A stretch of 64,000 nucleotides of DNA from Clostridium uliginosum (GCF_900112485.1 NZ_FOMG01000016.1:28132-92131); one strand, 5' to 3'. Positions 1 to 8,923 are shown, counted from the stretch's first letter. Program-made: numbers and translations. The notes: generated by a model from the sequence alone, not told the origin.

Positions 1-630
1 CCAAACTCTGTGCCAATGAAAATGATTTAATCCTGCAAATTTAAAGAATAAATCTTCTTCTGGAATTTCTAATGCTTTGCTATCTTGCTTCATACAATTA
101 ATTGGAACATTACATAATCCAATTGTTCTATTCCATCCACCATATTTAATTGCAGCTTCTGCTATCATTCCTGCTGGATTTGTAAAATTTATAAGCCATG
201 CATTAGGACATAACTCTTTCATATCTTCTATTATATCTAAAATTACTGGAATTGTCCTAAATGCTTTAAACATTCCTCCTGCTCCATTAGTTTCTTGTCC
301 AATTAATCCATGACTTAAAGGAATTCTTTCATCTTTTATTCTTGCATCTAAAAGACCTACTCTAAATTGAGTTGATACAAAATCTGCATCCTTTAACGCT
401 TGTCTCCTGTCTAATGTTAAATTGACTTTCCAATCTAATCCTGCGGCCTTAACCATTCTTTGAGCCATAGCACCTACAATTTCTAGCTTTTCTTTTCCCT
501 CTTCAATATCAACAAGCCATATTTCTTCAATAGGCAATTCATTACTACGTTTTATGAATCCTTCAATTAATTCTGGAGTATAGCTTGAACCCCCTCCAAT
601 AGTAACTATTTTTATTTTCTTATTTTTCAT
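1..630 (-). CDS. 6-phospho-glycosidase, GH4 family (partial, N-terminal part)
   Basis: This is the first 210 codons of a glycoside hydrolase family 4 enzyme; the gene runs off the left edge. The start ATG (628-630) follows a GGAGGG ribosome binding site. The N-terminus has the NAD-binding Rossmann start KIVTIGGGSSYTPELIEG, followed by QFRVG, GQETNGAGG and INFTNPAG, then CNVP and GLNHFHW, the usual GH4 cofactor, substrate and metal motifs. GH4 enzymes cleave phosphorylated disaccharides brought in by PTS, using NAD+ and Mn2+ with a conserved Cys (here in GLCNVP). The wording of the motifs fits the 6-phospho-beta-glucosidase branch better than the alpha branch, but the C-terminal half is missing. 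No PTS gene lies upstream in this window. Confidence 0.9.
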   Translation of the reverse strand, partial: MKNKKIKIVTIGGGSSYTPELIEGFIKRSNELPIEEIWLVDIEEGKEKLEIVGAMAQRMVKAAGLDWKVNLTLDRRQALKDADFVSTQFRVGLLDARIKDERIPLSHGLIGQETNGAGGMFKAFRTIPVILDIIEDMKELCPNAWLINFTNPAGMIAEAAIKYGGWNRTIGLCNVPINCMKQDSKALEIPEEDLFFKFAGLNHFHWHRVW

Positions 631-663
631 AATTAACCCTCCATCTTAGCGATATATATTTCT

Positions 664-727
664 TTAGGCACATGAAATAAAATAACAAGTCCAAAATGCT
701 ATGCATATTTTTTTGAATGCGCCTTAT
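664..727. repeat. F1 palindromic repeat, short copy
   Basis: The ends GGCACATGAAATAAAATAAC and TTTTTTTGAATGCGCCTTA are inverted. This is the shortest F1 layout, with little more than the two arms. It lies just upstream of the GH4 start, so it would be in that gene's leader or promoter. Confidence 0.75.
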
Positions 728-901
728 AAATAATCCCTATCATTACTAACACCCTAAATATGTAAAAATATAAAGAACTCTGTTTATTTTTTTCTTACAC
801 TCTTATATAGAGCAATTATGGTGCCAAGGTTTCATATATTTATAAATCAAAGCTAAGTGGCTTTATCACTAGATTATAAATTCTTTTTAGCGTGTAAAAT
901 C

Positions 902-940
902 AAAAAATAGTATGTAACTTACATTACACACTATTTTTTA
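902..940. terminator. Bidirectional hairpin, A/T flanked
   Basis: AAAAAATAGT and ACTATTTTTT flank an inner TGTAA/TTACA stem. A-rich and T-rich flanks make it a plausible terminator in both directions. Confidence 0.6.
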
Positions 941-1195
941 GTATTACACCGTATATTTAATATTCTTTTCAAATTTATTAAATCTGTTGGTTCATAAACT
1001 TCATCTGCTACTTTAAAACACAAGTCTTGTTATGTAGTTATTTGGAGATACAACAAAAGTGGCTGTGCCACACTTTTTAGTTGAATGTGCCTCAGCTCTC
1101 CACTTTTCACTCTGAATTCTCAACTAACACTTGCTTTAACCTTAGATTTTATCAGCATTTCAATCTTAAAACATTATATAATTTCCTATATATTA

Positions 1196-1233
1196 AAATA
1201 AGGCAACCTTTCATTACGAAAAGTCGCCTTATT
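1196..1233 (-). terminator. Terminator of the ATPase-toxin-immunity operon
   Basis: Arms AATAAGGC and GCCTTATT, with a second short AC/GT pairing, lie 25 bases past the stop of the immunity gene. On the minus strand the hairpin runs into an A/T-rich tail. Confidence 0.65.
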
Positions 1234-1257
1234 ATCATGATTTTTATATATTATATT

Positions 1258-1698
1258 CTATTCCAAAAGAATATCTTGAGGACCAACATCAATTTTCTGT
1301 TTGTCACTAATTAAAATAGCCATCCCATGTTCCATATCCCAAGAACAGTCACATAGAACTCCTATACTTCCTGATTCAAGGATCAGAATAGAACTTGGCT
1401 TAACAATTTTCAAGATATCATCTGGAATCTCATCAAAATTAATATATGGTAATACTTCATTTTTCATTTCTTGAATATATTCTTTTGTCTTCTTTAATGA
1501 TATATCAGAAATATTTAATAAGTTTTCTTTAAAGCTCAGATAACCTTGCCTTTGATTAACATTAACACTTTCATTTTCATAGGCAGAAACAACTATTTTT
1601 AATCTCATATCATGTCCCCACCATTTTAAAACATCCTCTTTTGTCCAACCCCTATTATATGTTAGTAAACCTAAAGCTTCATCATTTATACTACTCAT
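1258..1698 (-). CDS. Candidate immunity protein for the adjacent nuclease toxin (DUF6985-like)
   Basis: This is a 146-residue soluble acidic protein with no signal peptide or membrane segment. The C-terminal part carries GVLCDCSWDMEHGMAILI and a final VGPQDILLE. A small core WD.EHG followed by VG.QD is typical of the DUF6985 family, which is often encoded next to polymorphic toxins. It starts 40 bases after the nuclease stop, with a good AGGAGG site before ATG. Position directly after an HNH toxin, small size and acidity all fit an immunity protein that would neutralise the nuclease. The family assignment is from memory of motifs; the immunity role is inference. Confidence 0.65.
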   Translation of the reverse strand: MSSINDEALGLLTYNRGWTKEDVLKWWGHDMRLKIVVSAYENESVNVNQRQGYLSFKENLLNISDISLKKTKEYIQEMKNEVLPYINFDEIPDDILKIVKPSSILILESGSIGVLCDCSWDMEHGMAILISDKQKIDVGPQDILLE

Positions 1699-1738
1699 TT
1701 TTTGCCTCCTGTTAACTCATTTTATCAAAGTTACTATT

Positions 1739-2380
1739 TTAATTAACTTCTGTAGAAGATTGTTCTTTTGAATGTGCCTTAGCTTCAGAAACTCCACCTG
1801 AATGACGAACATTTCCGTGTACCTCATTTGGTACTTTTTCCATGGTCTTACAATCACTTCGTTCATGCCAAGTATATTTATTTTCTTTCATCCAGTCTTT
1901 GACTTCTTCTTTTGTACACCCACGTTCCTCTGCTAACTTTTCAGTAGCTTGATCAAAATTTCCACCCTTTCCATAACGTCTAGATGAAAAATCATCTATT
2001 TCAACAGTTCCCTTTGAAACTTCTGAGAAATCTGGTTTACCATCTTTAAATGGAATACTGTCTATTCCATATTTATCTAAAATTTCTCCCCATGTCAATC
2101 CATCAGGATTAGCATATCTACTTTCTGGGATATGATCGCGATCCGGATACCAATTTGAGTTTCCTCGTTCTCCGTCCCATGTGCCTCCATGCCCTTCAAG
2201 CGGACATCCTTTAGCATCATTTGCTTCTCCAGTTTCTTTTTTATTCCCTAAAGGCTTATCAGCATCTTCAAAAGATTGTGAATTTGATTTTAAGTCTTCA
2301 TTGAAGTTTGGCATAAAATCTTTATATGACGATACTTCTTTTACAGTTTCTTTTAATGCATTCACTAATCCTTCTATCAT
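1739..2380 (-). CDS. HNH/ENDO VII superfamily toxin-type nuclease (WHH/EHHH-like domain)
   Basis: This 213-residue protein has a short helical N-terminus (1-30), a polar linker (30-58) and a toxin-type nuclease domain. Visible landmarks are GTWDGERGNSNWYPD (66-80), PFKDGKPDFS (110-119), a GTVEID element (124-129), TWHERSDCKTM (170-180), VPNEVHG (183-189) and RHSGGVSEA (192-200). The W-H-E...M..VP..H....H.GG pattern is the metal-binding and catalytic core of HNH/ENDO VII nucleases in polymorphic toxins and T7SS effectors. It lacks the usual delivery parts: no LXG, no signal peptide, no PAAR or RHS repeats. Its ATG overlaps the ATPase stop (ATGA), so translation is probably coupled. The N-terminal helix may dock to the ATPase (inference). 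An immunity-like gene follows. Confidence 0.82.
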   Translation of the reverse strand: MIEGLVNALKETVKEVSSYKDFMPNFNEDLKSNSQSFEDADKPLGNKKETGEANDAKGCPLEGHGGTWDGERGNSNWYPDRDHIPESRYANPDGLTWGEILDKYGIDSIPFKDGKPDFSEVSKGTVEIDDFSSRRYGKGGNFDQATEKLAEERGCTKEEVKDWMKENKYTWHERSDCKTMEKVPNEVHGNVRHSGGVSEAKAHSKEQSSTEVN

Positions 2381-5300
2381 AATACCTTCCCCCTCATGTA
2401 ATCACTCCAACCAAAGTAGAAGTTCTCCAAATCTTTTTCTTCCTTAGCTTTTTCTCTTAATATACATTGAAGAATACCATTTCTATATTCTTCATCTATT
2501 TCATACACAATTGGGTCAATATTATCTAAAACAATTATATTCCATTCCTCTATATCTTCAGTATTTTTAGCTAATTTAAGTGCTTCATCTTTAGAATATA
2601 GTTTTGAAATTATTCCTGATATATGTTTTAATTCAGATAAATCCTTTGTTTTTAGTGTTTTTATTATATTAATTTTTAAATCAGAAGTGAAGTTTGATTT
2701 TATTAACTTTTCTTCTAATTCATCAATATCATAATCAATTTTTTCTCCTACATGCTTAGAAAGTAATATTTTACTCAAATCTTTCTTAAAGGATTTATTA
2801 AATTCATTAGACTCTTCTCTTTCTACTAATTCTTTTTCTTCATTTTCAAATCTATCTACCTTGCATAATACTGGTTCTAACCAATTGTTTTGATATACTG
2901 CTGCTACTCCTGTTTCAAGTTTTGCTAATTCCACTATTTGATCATCATTTAATCCAGCTGCTTTACCTACAAGTTCCCTATCAGATTGTTCTGGTAATCT
3001 TAATATTATTTTTGTATTGGTATTTCTTATAGCTGACATATCCAATAAACCTGGAGCTTGATCTGCTATTATAAATCCTTCTCCATAAGTTCTTATTTCT
3101 GCAATCAAATTTGATATCATTTCAACTGATTTACCAATCATATTAGAACCTTCAGATGATTGTTCAGTAGAAGTTTTCTTTAATATATTATGTGCTTCCT
3201 CTAAAACTGTAATATGTTTTAGTGGTAAATTCATTCCACCTTGTGACATTCTATGTTCTTGAAGTCTCATTATAAGTATTCCCATAATCATTGACTTTGT
3301 TTCAACTGAACCTACTCTACTTAAATCTACAATAACATTAGAATCAAAAAGAATATCATTATCTATTTCATCACTAGCAAATATTCTTCCATTAATTCCA
3401 TTAGTAAGAGATTTAACTCTTGTAACTAATGACCCTACATAATTTCCTTTTACTTCTTCAGAAAATGCTGATTCATTTACTACTTGGTTTAGTTTAATTA
3501 AAACATCTGCAAAAGTTGGAAATAAATTTTCATTGTATCTATTTTCCGATAAATCTAAATCCCAGCCTGAATCTTCGTAAGCTCTTTCTACTGCATCTTT
3601 CAATACAGCTGGCATTGCTGCATACATTGGCCAACAAACATTAAATATTTCTATTAATCTATCAATATGCTCTAATACATGTATTTCTTTAGAAAACTTG
3701 AACGGATTTATTTTTAGTAGCTTTGTTTTATAAGGATTTGTTCCAAGAACAGTTACATCTTCCCTATGACCTAAAACATTCTTGTATTCTCCTTTAGCTG
3801 GCTCTATTACTAAAAATTTAACCTCTCTATCATTTAAGCTTTCTAACATATTATAAATTGTATTTGATTTACCTGAACCTGTTGAACCTGTTATAAAAGT
3901 ATGCATAGCAAGACTTTGTTTATCCAATTCCACTGATGTACCTTCACATTGTCCCATATGATATATGTTACCAAGTTTAAATCTATTATCACTCTTTTTA
4001 TTAGAAAGCGTAAATATATTTCTTCCAAATTCAGTACATTGAACAACTGGTAAGCCTACAATAGATTTCTTAGGTAATGCTAATTGTATTGCAAGTTCTT
4101 TACCACTAACTATAGATGCTGGTGAAACTTTAATCTGCTCTTCATTTGATAAACTTAATTTAAATATTGGGTGTGATAACTTTTCAAGATACTTGCATAC
4201 CTTCTTATTAGATTTTCCATCATACCAAGTGTTTATAACTGATGATTCAACAGATGAATTTTCTCCTCTCATTAAAGCATTATATGAACTTGACGCTCTC
4301 TCATTAACAGCTGCATTATTTGAAATAAAGTATGCTGCAAAACTAAATGTTCCAAAATCCTCACATCTTTTAATACGTTCTAATTGCTCATCTATCTTTT
4401 CAAGTAAGCTCTTAACACTTCTGTTTTCATAGCTTATTTGTATACTTCTTCCTCTTGTATTACCTTCACTTGTTGACGTACTATTTTGATTAGATTTAGA
4501 ATTACTATTTCCTTCTTGATTACTTTCCCCATATGATTTTGATGTGTTATATGTTTCTCCAGTTGTTGTATTACTTGATGTAGTAGTACTCCCAATTAAA
4601 GCACTACCTATTGCTCCAACTGCACTTCCTATTGCCCCACCAATAGCTCCTGCTACTATTGCTCCACCAGGTCCTGCCACTGCTCCAATAGACCCTGCAA
4701 CTACTGTCCCTATAGCACTACCAGCAGTTGCACCTGCAGCGCTAACTAGTCCACCTAAATTTTTAGTTTTTGATTTACCAAAACTATCAGATTTACTCCA
4801 TCCATTAGATTCAGATTGATTTTGTGTATAGCTTATACTTGTATTAACTGTTTCAGTCATTCCAATAGTATTTCCTTCAGTTAATGTTAAAGTATCACTT
4901 TCATTAAAAGATAATTCACTCTTAAGAAAAGGTGTAAGCTGAGAATATAAACTTTCATATCCTGATTTCATCATTTGAACTTGTTCATTAGAAACAGGAT
5001 CTGCTAAAAGAATTGCAGTATAATTTTTATCCTTAACAGAATCAACAAATTTTTCAAGCCCTTGAATATAATTTTCCGCATCCTTATTATCATTTAATCT
5101 AAGTGCTGCTACTCCAGATACAGATGTAATAATTTTACTTTCATCTTCAATATCAAAAATATCATCAAATAAATTTTCAAGTTTTTTATTTGTTAGATTA
5201 TCTAATTCACTTCCTGCAAAATTTGATTTAAACGTCCCATCTAATATATCTGCTTGAACAGTTAAATCATTTTCTTCATCTTTGTTTATAACTCCAATAT

Positions 5301-5619
5301 AATAATCAATCTTTTTTCCATCACTATTAATAATAGTTGCAACAGAAGCACCACTTAAAGAAGCTGCATTTAAAATTGTAATTAGCTTGTCCAATCCATC
5401 TTCATTCTTATTATAAACAAGCTTGTTTATCTTCATAAATCTTACTTTAGAAACAATATTAATCTTTTCCAATTCATAAGGTAACTCTTCAATTTCTAAT
5501 TGTTCTAAAGATCTTAAATAGTTTTTATTCAAAATATTATCTGCATTAGCAAATGCTTGAATTAAATCATCTTTTCTTCTTATATCCAAGTTATTCTTTT
5601 GTTGTACCTTTAATTCCAT
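2377..5619 (-). CDS. HerA/DUF87-type ATPase with central glycine-zipper membrane segment
   Basis: This is a 1080-residue protein. An N-terminal region of about 285 residues matches no family I recognise. Next, near 290-345, comes a long Gly/Ala-zipper hydrophobic stretch able to insert in membrane, flanked by Ser/Thr/Asn-rich linkers. The C-terminal half is a RecA-like motor: Walker A GSTGSGKS near 579-586, Walker B ITVLEEAHN near 803, then FIIADQAPG and a late RLPEQSDRELVGKAAGL element, as in HerA/VirB4-type DUF87 ATPases. ATG at 5619 is preferred over ATG 5625 because a GGGG site sits 7 bases before it. The gene overlaps the frame upstream of it and the nuclease downstream (ATGA). Such motors move DNA or protein substrates; which applies here is unknown. 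A defence HerA plus nuclease pair, or a toxin-handling motor, are both possible. Confidence 0.85.
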   Translation of the reverse strand: MELKVQQKNNLDIRRKDDLIQAFANADNILNKNYLRSLEQLEIEELPYELEKINIVSKVRFMKINKLVYNKNEDGLDKLITILNAASLSGASVATIINSDGKKIDYYIGVINKDEENDLTVQADILDGTFKSNFAGSELDNLTNKKLENLFDDIFDIEDESKIITSVSGVAALRLNDNKDAENYIQGLEKFVDSVKDKNYTAILLADPVSNEQVQMMKSGYESLYSQLTPFLKSELSFNESDTLTLTEGNTIGMTETVNTSISYTQNQSESNGWSKSDSFGKSKTKNLGGLVSAAGATAGSAIGTVVAGSIGAVAGPGGAIVAGAIGGAIGSAVGAIGSALIGSTTTSSNTTTGETYNTSKSYGESNQEGNSNSKSNQNSTSTSEGNTRGRSIQISYENRSVKSLLEKIDEQLERIKRCEDFGTFSFAAYFISNNAAVNERASSSYNALMRGENSSVESSVINTWYDGKSNKKVCKYLEKLSHPIFKLSLSNEEQIKVSPASIVSGKELAIQLALPKKSIVGLPVVQCTEFGRNIFTLSNKKSDNRFKLGNIYHMGQCEGTSVELDKQSLAMHTFITGSTGSGKSNTIYNMLESLNDREVKFLVIEPAKGEYKNVLGHREDVTVLGTNPYKTKLLKINPFKFSKEIHVLEHIDRLIEIFNVCWPMYAAMPAVLKDAVERAYEDSGWDLDLSENRYNENLFPTFADVLIKLNQVVNESAFSEEVKGNYVGSLVTRVKSLTNGINGRIFASDEIDNDILFDSNVIVDLSRVGSVETKSMIMGILIMRLQEHRMSQGGMNLPLKHITVLEEAHNILKKTSTEQSSEGSNMIGKSVEMISNLIAEIRTYGEGFIIADQAPGLLDMSAIRNTNTKIILRLPEQSDRELVGKAAGLNDDQIVELAKLETGVAAVYQNNWLEPVLCKVDRFENEEKELVEREESNEFNKSFKKDLSKILLSKHVGEKIDYDIDELEEKLIKSNFTSDLKINIIKTLKTKDLSELKHISGIISKLYSKDEALKLAKNTEDIEEWNIIVLDNIDPIVYEIDEEYRNGILQCILREKAKEEKDLENFYFGWSDYMRGKVL

Positions 5620-6085
5620 ATACATACCCCGCTAAATCTTTAGTATTATCAACTAGTCCACTGTCCTTTTTTCTTCCTTCTTCTTCTTTCTCATCTAATT
5701 TATCCTGTTTCCTTTTCCCCCTAATTTCTCTTCTTTTTTCAGCATTTTTATCAAACTCTGTGTACTTATTGTGTTGCTCTTCAATACAATTATTTTGCTC
5801 ATTGGCTGTTTGTGTTTGCTTCTCTTGTAAATATTTTTGTTCTGTATTTTTAGACTTATAAGCATCAATTGAACTTTCATCTTTGCTTCCATTTTTGCCA
5901 AAATCACTAACTTCTTTGTCAGCTAAAACATCTTTGATATTTTCTAATACTGGTTGATTTAATGTGCAATTTACTTCATTATCTTTATTGCAATTGCTAT
6001 TGCTGCCACCACTGCAATGCCTGCTATTATCTTTATTGAATTGTTCTTTTTGTTTTGATTCATTTTCGTTTGGTGGCTTATATGT
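5591..6085 (-). CDS. Start-less 164-codon open frame, probable -1 frameshift extension of the 5971-6480 gene
   Basis: The frame is open from a TGA just upstream of an A8 run to TAA at 5591-5593, with AT-rich codon use and a hydrophilic Lys/Glu/Gln/Asn-rich product (LENIKDVLADKEVSDFG, then a charged coiled-coil-like tail ending DLAGYVYGIKGTTKE). It contains no ATG, GTG or TTG in frame. It is exactly the -1 frame reached from the 169-residue protein at the heptamer A AAA AAA (6091-6085). A GGAG (6105-6102) sits 10 bases upstream of the heptamer, the arrangement known from E. coli dnaX. Slippage would give a 296-residue product (132 + 164). It overlaps the ATPase start by about 30 bases, so it may also couple ATPase translation. 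A recent frameshift mutation or a homopolymer sequencing error cannot be excluded. Confidence 0.6.
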   Translation of the reverse strand, partial: TYKPPNENESKQKEQFNKDNSRHCSGGSNSNCNKDNEVNCTLNQPVLENIKDVLADKEVSDFGKNGSKDESSIDAYKSKNTEQKYLQEKQTQTANEQNNCIEEQHNKYTEFDKNAEKRREIRGKRKQDKLDEKEEEGRKKDSGLVDNTKDLAGYVYGIKGTTKE

Positions 6086-6480
6086 TTTTTTTCAGAGTTT
6101 TCTCCATTTTTAGCTGTTTTAAATGCACTTTCTCCTGTATTTACCTTTACACAACTATCAATATATATTTTTTTACTTATCTTCTTAACATCCTTAATTC
6201 TTTCTTGACAGAAGTTAACCTTTAAATAATATACTGCTTCTGCAAAATCATCTTCTGTAAAACTTCTACCTTTAATAGTGTTGCAGACAATATCTTCACC
6301 ATCAAATTTTTCATATATATTAATTCCCTTAGAAGTTATACGTTCTAAAGTATTATCAAATTCGCCATTTGAAAAACTTCTATTACTGAAAATTATTCCT
6401 ACTAATGCACCTTTTAATCCCATTATATCTTTATTGGCTATACATTCTTTAACTAATTGATTTGGTTCAAAATTATTCAT
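5971..6480 (-). CDS. Helical-domain protein with C-terminal membrane anchor (zero-frame product)
   Basis: This 169-residue protein has an N-terminal mostly helical domain (about 5-105; LKGALVGIIFSNRSFSNGEF and FTEDDFAEAVYYL are recognisable blocks), a polar linker, and one clear C-terminal transmembrane helix (about 147-167, IIAGIAVVAAIAIAIKI). I do not recognise the N-terminal domain. The membrane helix is encoded in the zero frame downstream of an A8 slippery run. The -1 frame instead gives a long charged tail (see 5591-6085). One gene could therefore supply a membrane-anchored and a soluble form. It begins 10 bases after the large dynamin stop with a GGAGG-type site, clearly co-transcribed with it and with the ATPase. 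Confidence 0.75.
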   Translation of the reverse strand: MNNFEPNQLVKECIANKDIMGLKGALVGIIFSNRSFSNGEFDNTLERITSKGINIYEKFDGEDIVCNTIKGRSFTEDDFAEAVYYLKVNFCQERIKDVKKISKKIYIDSCVKVNTGESAFKTAKNGENSEKKHISHQTKMNQNKKNNSIKIIAGIAVVAAIAIAIKIMK

Positions 6481-6490
6481 TTTCTTCCTC

Positions 6491-8788
6491 CTATATATTC
6501 ATAATATTATCTATTTTTTTAATAACATCATCTATCCAAATCTTTTTTGCTTGATTTTCTTTAACACGTGCTATAATTTGTTCTCTACTAGCAGTCTTTT
6601 TATTTAAATCATCAATAATATCTGCCATTAATTTATCAAGCTTATTCAATTCATTTTCAAAATATTCCTTTAATTTTATTACCCTTTCTTTACCTTCTAC
6701 TTTTGATGCTTTTATATTTTTATCAACTTGATTTTGAATTTTACTCATAGATACTTTTATTAATTCTTCTACATTTACTAATTTCTTTTCTCCAACTTTT
6801 TCATTTACAGTATAATATTCAGATTCTCCCCAAGTCCAAGGCTTGTACCATCTTTTATCAGTATTCTGCACTCTTTTTGATTGCATAATATCTTCTGTTC
6901 TTTCATAATTCTCTACCAAATTATCTACATCATTAATATTAATTTTTTGTATACTTCTAACTTTTTCAAAATTGAATCCATCTATTTTAAGTTCTGCCTT
7001 TAAAGTTTCTAAATACTCTTTATATTTCTTTACAAGTTTCTCTCCTTGATTTATAACTGAATCTTGGATTGCTGAATTTAAATTAATTTCTAAAGTTCTT
7101 TGCATCCCTTCTATATCCTTTTTGAATTTATTGATTTCTATCTTTGCAATACTTTCTTCTATTTCTTTTATATTGTTATATTTTCTTGTAATCTTATCAA
7201 AAGTAAGCAAAACATCTTTTTCTATAGATTTGAATTTAGAATCATCTATTCCAAAATTCTCAATCCTCTTTTTTAGTCTTTGTGCACCTTGACCTCTTCT
7301 TTTTTTCTCATTAGCATTTTCAATTTGTATTCTAACTTCTTCGTATTTTTTGCTATCCTTTGCTATTTCTTCATCTAACTTCATTTCCATCTGCATTTGG
7401 CCACTAATACTTTTAAGTTCACTTACAGCATCTTTTATTTTTATAGGATAAGCATATTTTTCAAGATATTCATTTATTGCTTCTTCTATAGCTGGTATTC
7501 CAGTATGTATAAGTGCTTCTTCATATTCATCGCCATTTTCTTTAGCTGCTTCTAATTTCTCTTTTAAATTTATTCTGCAACTTTCTGAAAGAGATGCCAT
7601 CTTATCAAAATGATATCCTTCTAATTCTATAAAATCTTTGTATACAGACAAGTCTTTTTTTTCTTTTCTAGTAAGCTCTTTATCATTTTGATACATTCTT
7701 ATAAGCTTTGCAGTTTGTGCTGATACTGGAAATAAATTTGGATCTTCAATTTTATATTTTAGTAAATATTGTTTTACTGAAGTTAATAATTTATCAATAG
7801 ATTCTTTCTTTTCACAATCAAATTCATCACATTTGTTTATTGCAAATATAAATCTATCTTTAGATTGTTTTCCACCTTTTTTCATGGCTTCTGCAATCAT
7901 TTCTAAAAGATTATTGTCATCATTTATTCCAAATTGAGTTGCATTAATTACATAAAGAACTATACCTTTATTTTTATCCTCTATTATGCTTTTAGTTAAC
8001 TTTCCATGATCTGTATTTCTAGAATTGTTAGGTCCTGGAGTATCAACAATTAAAAGATTCATATTTTCTGATGAAATACCAGGTATTGGACCTTCAATAT
8101 CAATATAAGTTACATTTTCATCTTCATTGTAGTTTTGTATATCTTTTAACTCCACTGCTTTCTTTTCATAAATTATATTTTCATTTTCATCTCTGCATTC
8201 TGCAATAAATTCTTTAAAGTCATCATTATCAGTAATCCTTGCAATAGTTGCAGTACATGCTTGGTTTTCTGATGGTAAAAGTTCATATCCTATAAATGAA
8301 TTTATTAATGTTGATTTTCCACTACTCATAGTTGCTATAACATTTACTTTAAATTTTGATGATTTAACTTCTTCATAAGCGTTCTTTACTTCTTCAGATT
8401 TTAATTCTTTAATCGAACCATTATTAATAACATCTATTAATCCATCTATCTTTTTTAAAATCTCTTTATCATTTTTAGTTTCAATGTGAATTAATTCAAT
8501 TGTTAAATCTTTGTTATTTTCATCTTTTTTATTTTTCTCAACTGTAATTTTCAAATCTTCAAAATCTATTTTTCTTCCTTCAAAAGTTATTTTAAGTTCA
8601 CTATCATTAGTAGCTTTTTTAAGTTCATCTACAATACCATTCCAATTGTTGTCGCTTCTTTCTAACCAATACTGAAGTCTTTTTTTCCCTTGTGCTGCAA
8701 ATGTACTATTTTCTCTTATAGGTTCATTATTAATTTTAAATTCTGTTTCTACTGTATATGGATTATATTTTATGTATATCTCTGTCAT
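6491..8788 (-). CDS. Dynamin-like large GTPase
   Basis: This 765-residue protein has an N-terminal beta-rich domain of about 100 residues (YNPYTVETEFKINN, RLQYWLE and FEGRKIDFEDL blocks, seen in other bacterial dynamin-family proteins). The GTPase domain follows: G1 TMSSGKST near 152-159, G2 Thr in QACTATIA, G3 DTPGPNNS and G4 NKCDEFD. The C-terminal 350 residues are predicted long helices and coiled coil with a KRWYKPWTWGES patch. There is no obvious transmembrane span, so membrane contact would be peripheral, as in other dynamins. It follows a shorter GTPase by 135 bases and precedes the slippery-site gene by 10. Paired dynamins occur in membrane-remodelling and phage-resistance proteins of bacteria. 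The link to the ATPase and nuclease is positional. Confidence 0.88.
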   Translation of the reverse strand: MTEIYIKYNPYTVETEFKINNEPIRENSTFAAQGKKRLQYWLERSDNNWNGIVDELKKATNDSELKITFEGRKIDFEDLKITVEKNKKDENNKDLTIELIHIETKNDKEILKKIDGLIDVINNGSIKELKSEEVKNAYEEVKSSKFKVNVIATMSSGKSTLINSFIGYELLPSENQACTATIARITDNDDFKEFIAECRDENENIIYEKKAVELKDIQNYNEDENVTYIDIEGPIPGISSENMNLLIVDTPGPNNSRNTDHGKLTKSIIEDKNKGIVLYVINATQFGINDDNNLLEMIAEAMKKGGKQSKDRFIFAINKCDEFDCEKKESIDKLLTSVKQYLLKYKIEDPNLFPVSAQTAKLIRMYQNDKELTRKEKKDLSVYKDFIELEGYHFDKMASLSESCRINLKEKLEAAKENGDEYEEALIHTGIPAIEEAINEYLEKYAYPIKIKDAVSELKSISGQMQMEMKLDEEIAKDSKKYEEVRIQIENANEKKRRGQGAQRLKKRIENFGIDDSKFKSIEKDVLLTFDKITRKYNNIKEIEESIAKIEINKFKKDIEGMQRTLEINLNSAIQDSVINQGEKLVKKYKEYLETLKAELKIDGFNFEKVRSIQKININDVDNLVENYERTEDIMQSKRVQNTDKRWYKPWTWGESEYYTVNEKVGEKKLVNVEELIKVSMSKIQNQVDKNIKASKVEGKERVIKLKEYFENELNKLDKLMADIIDDLNKKTASREQIIARVKENQAKKIWIDDVIKKIDNIMNI

Positions 8789-8923
8789 CTATTTTTTCTC
8801 CTTCTGTTTATTTCATATTTATATTTATATATATGTTGCAATAAAAAATCTCCAATAAATTAAGTAGCTGTTTAAGATTTTGTTGCACATTTAAATTTGT
8901 TATTACTTTTCCTTCATATTTAT

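Larger units (their letters stand above)
631..1257. other. Intergenic stretch between GH4 gene and toxin/immunity operon
   Basis: There is no credible gene; a 77-codon frame on the plus strand (1081-1314) crosses into the end of the immunity gene and has no ribosome binding site. The stretch holds an F1 element (664-727), a bidirectional hairpin (902-940), a short hairpin around 1054-1078 and the operon terminator at 1196-1233. Confidence 0.7.

Noticed and set aside
1739..2380. Type VII secretion LXG effector
   Set aside because: The nuclease has no LXG domain or WXG100 partner and no T7SS genes are near; only the C-terminal domain is shared with such effectors.
4544..4819. 91-codon Pro/Ala-rich plus-strand frame
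   Set aside because: Antisense of the Gly/Ala zipper of the ATPase, which makes a false Pro/Ala-rich product.
5625..5627. ATG at 5625 as the ATPase start
   Set aside because: It is only one base from the GGGG site; the ATG at 5619 has a normal 7-base gap.
5695..5907. 70-codon frame on the minus strand starting MILAKMEAK
   Set aside because: A shadow of the longer -1 frame (5591-6085), which has better codon use and amino-acid make-up.
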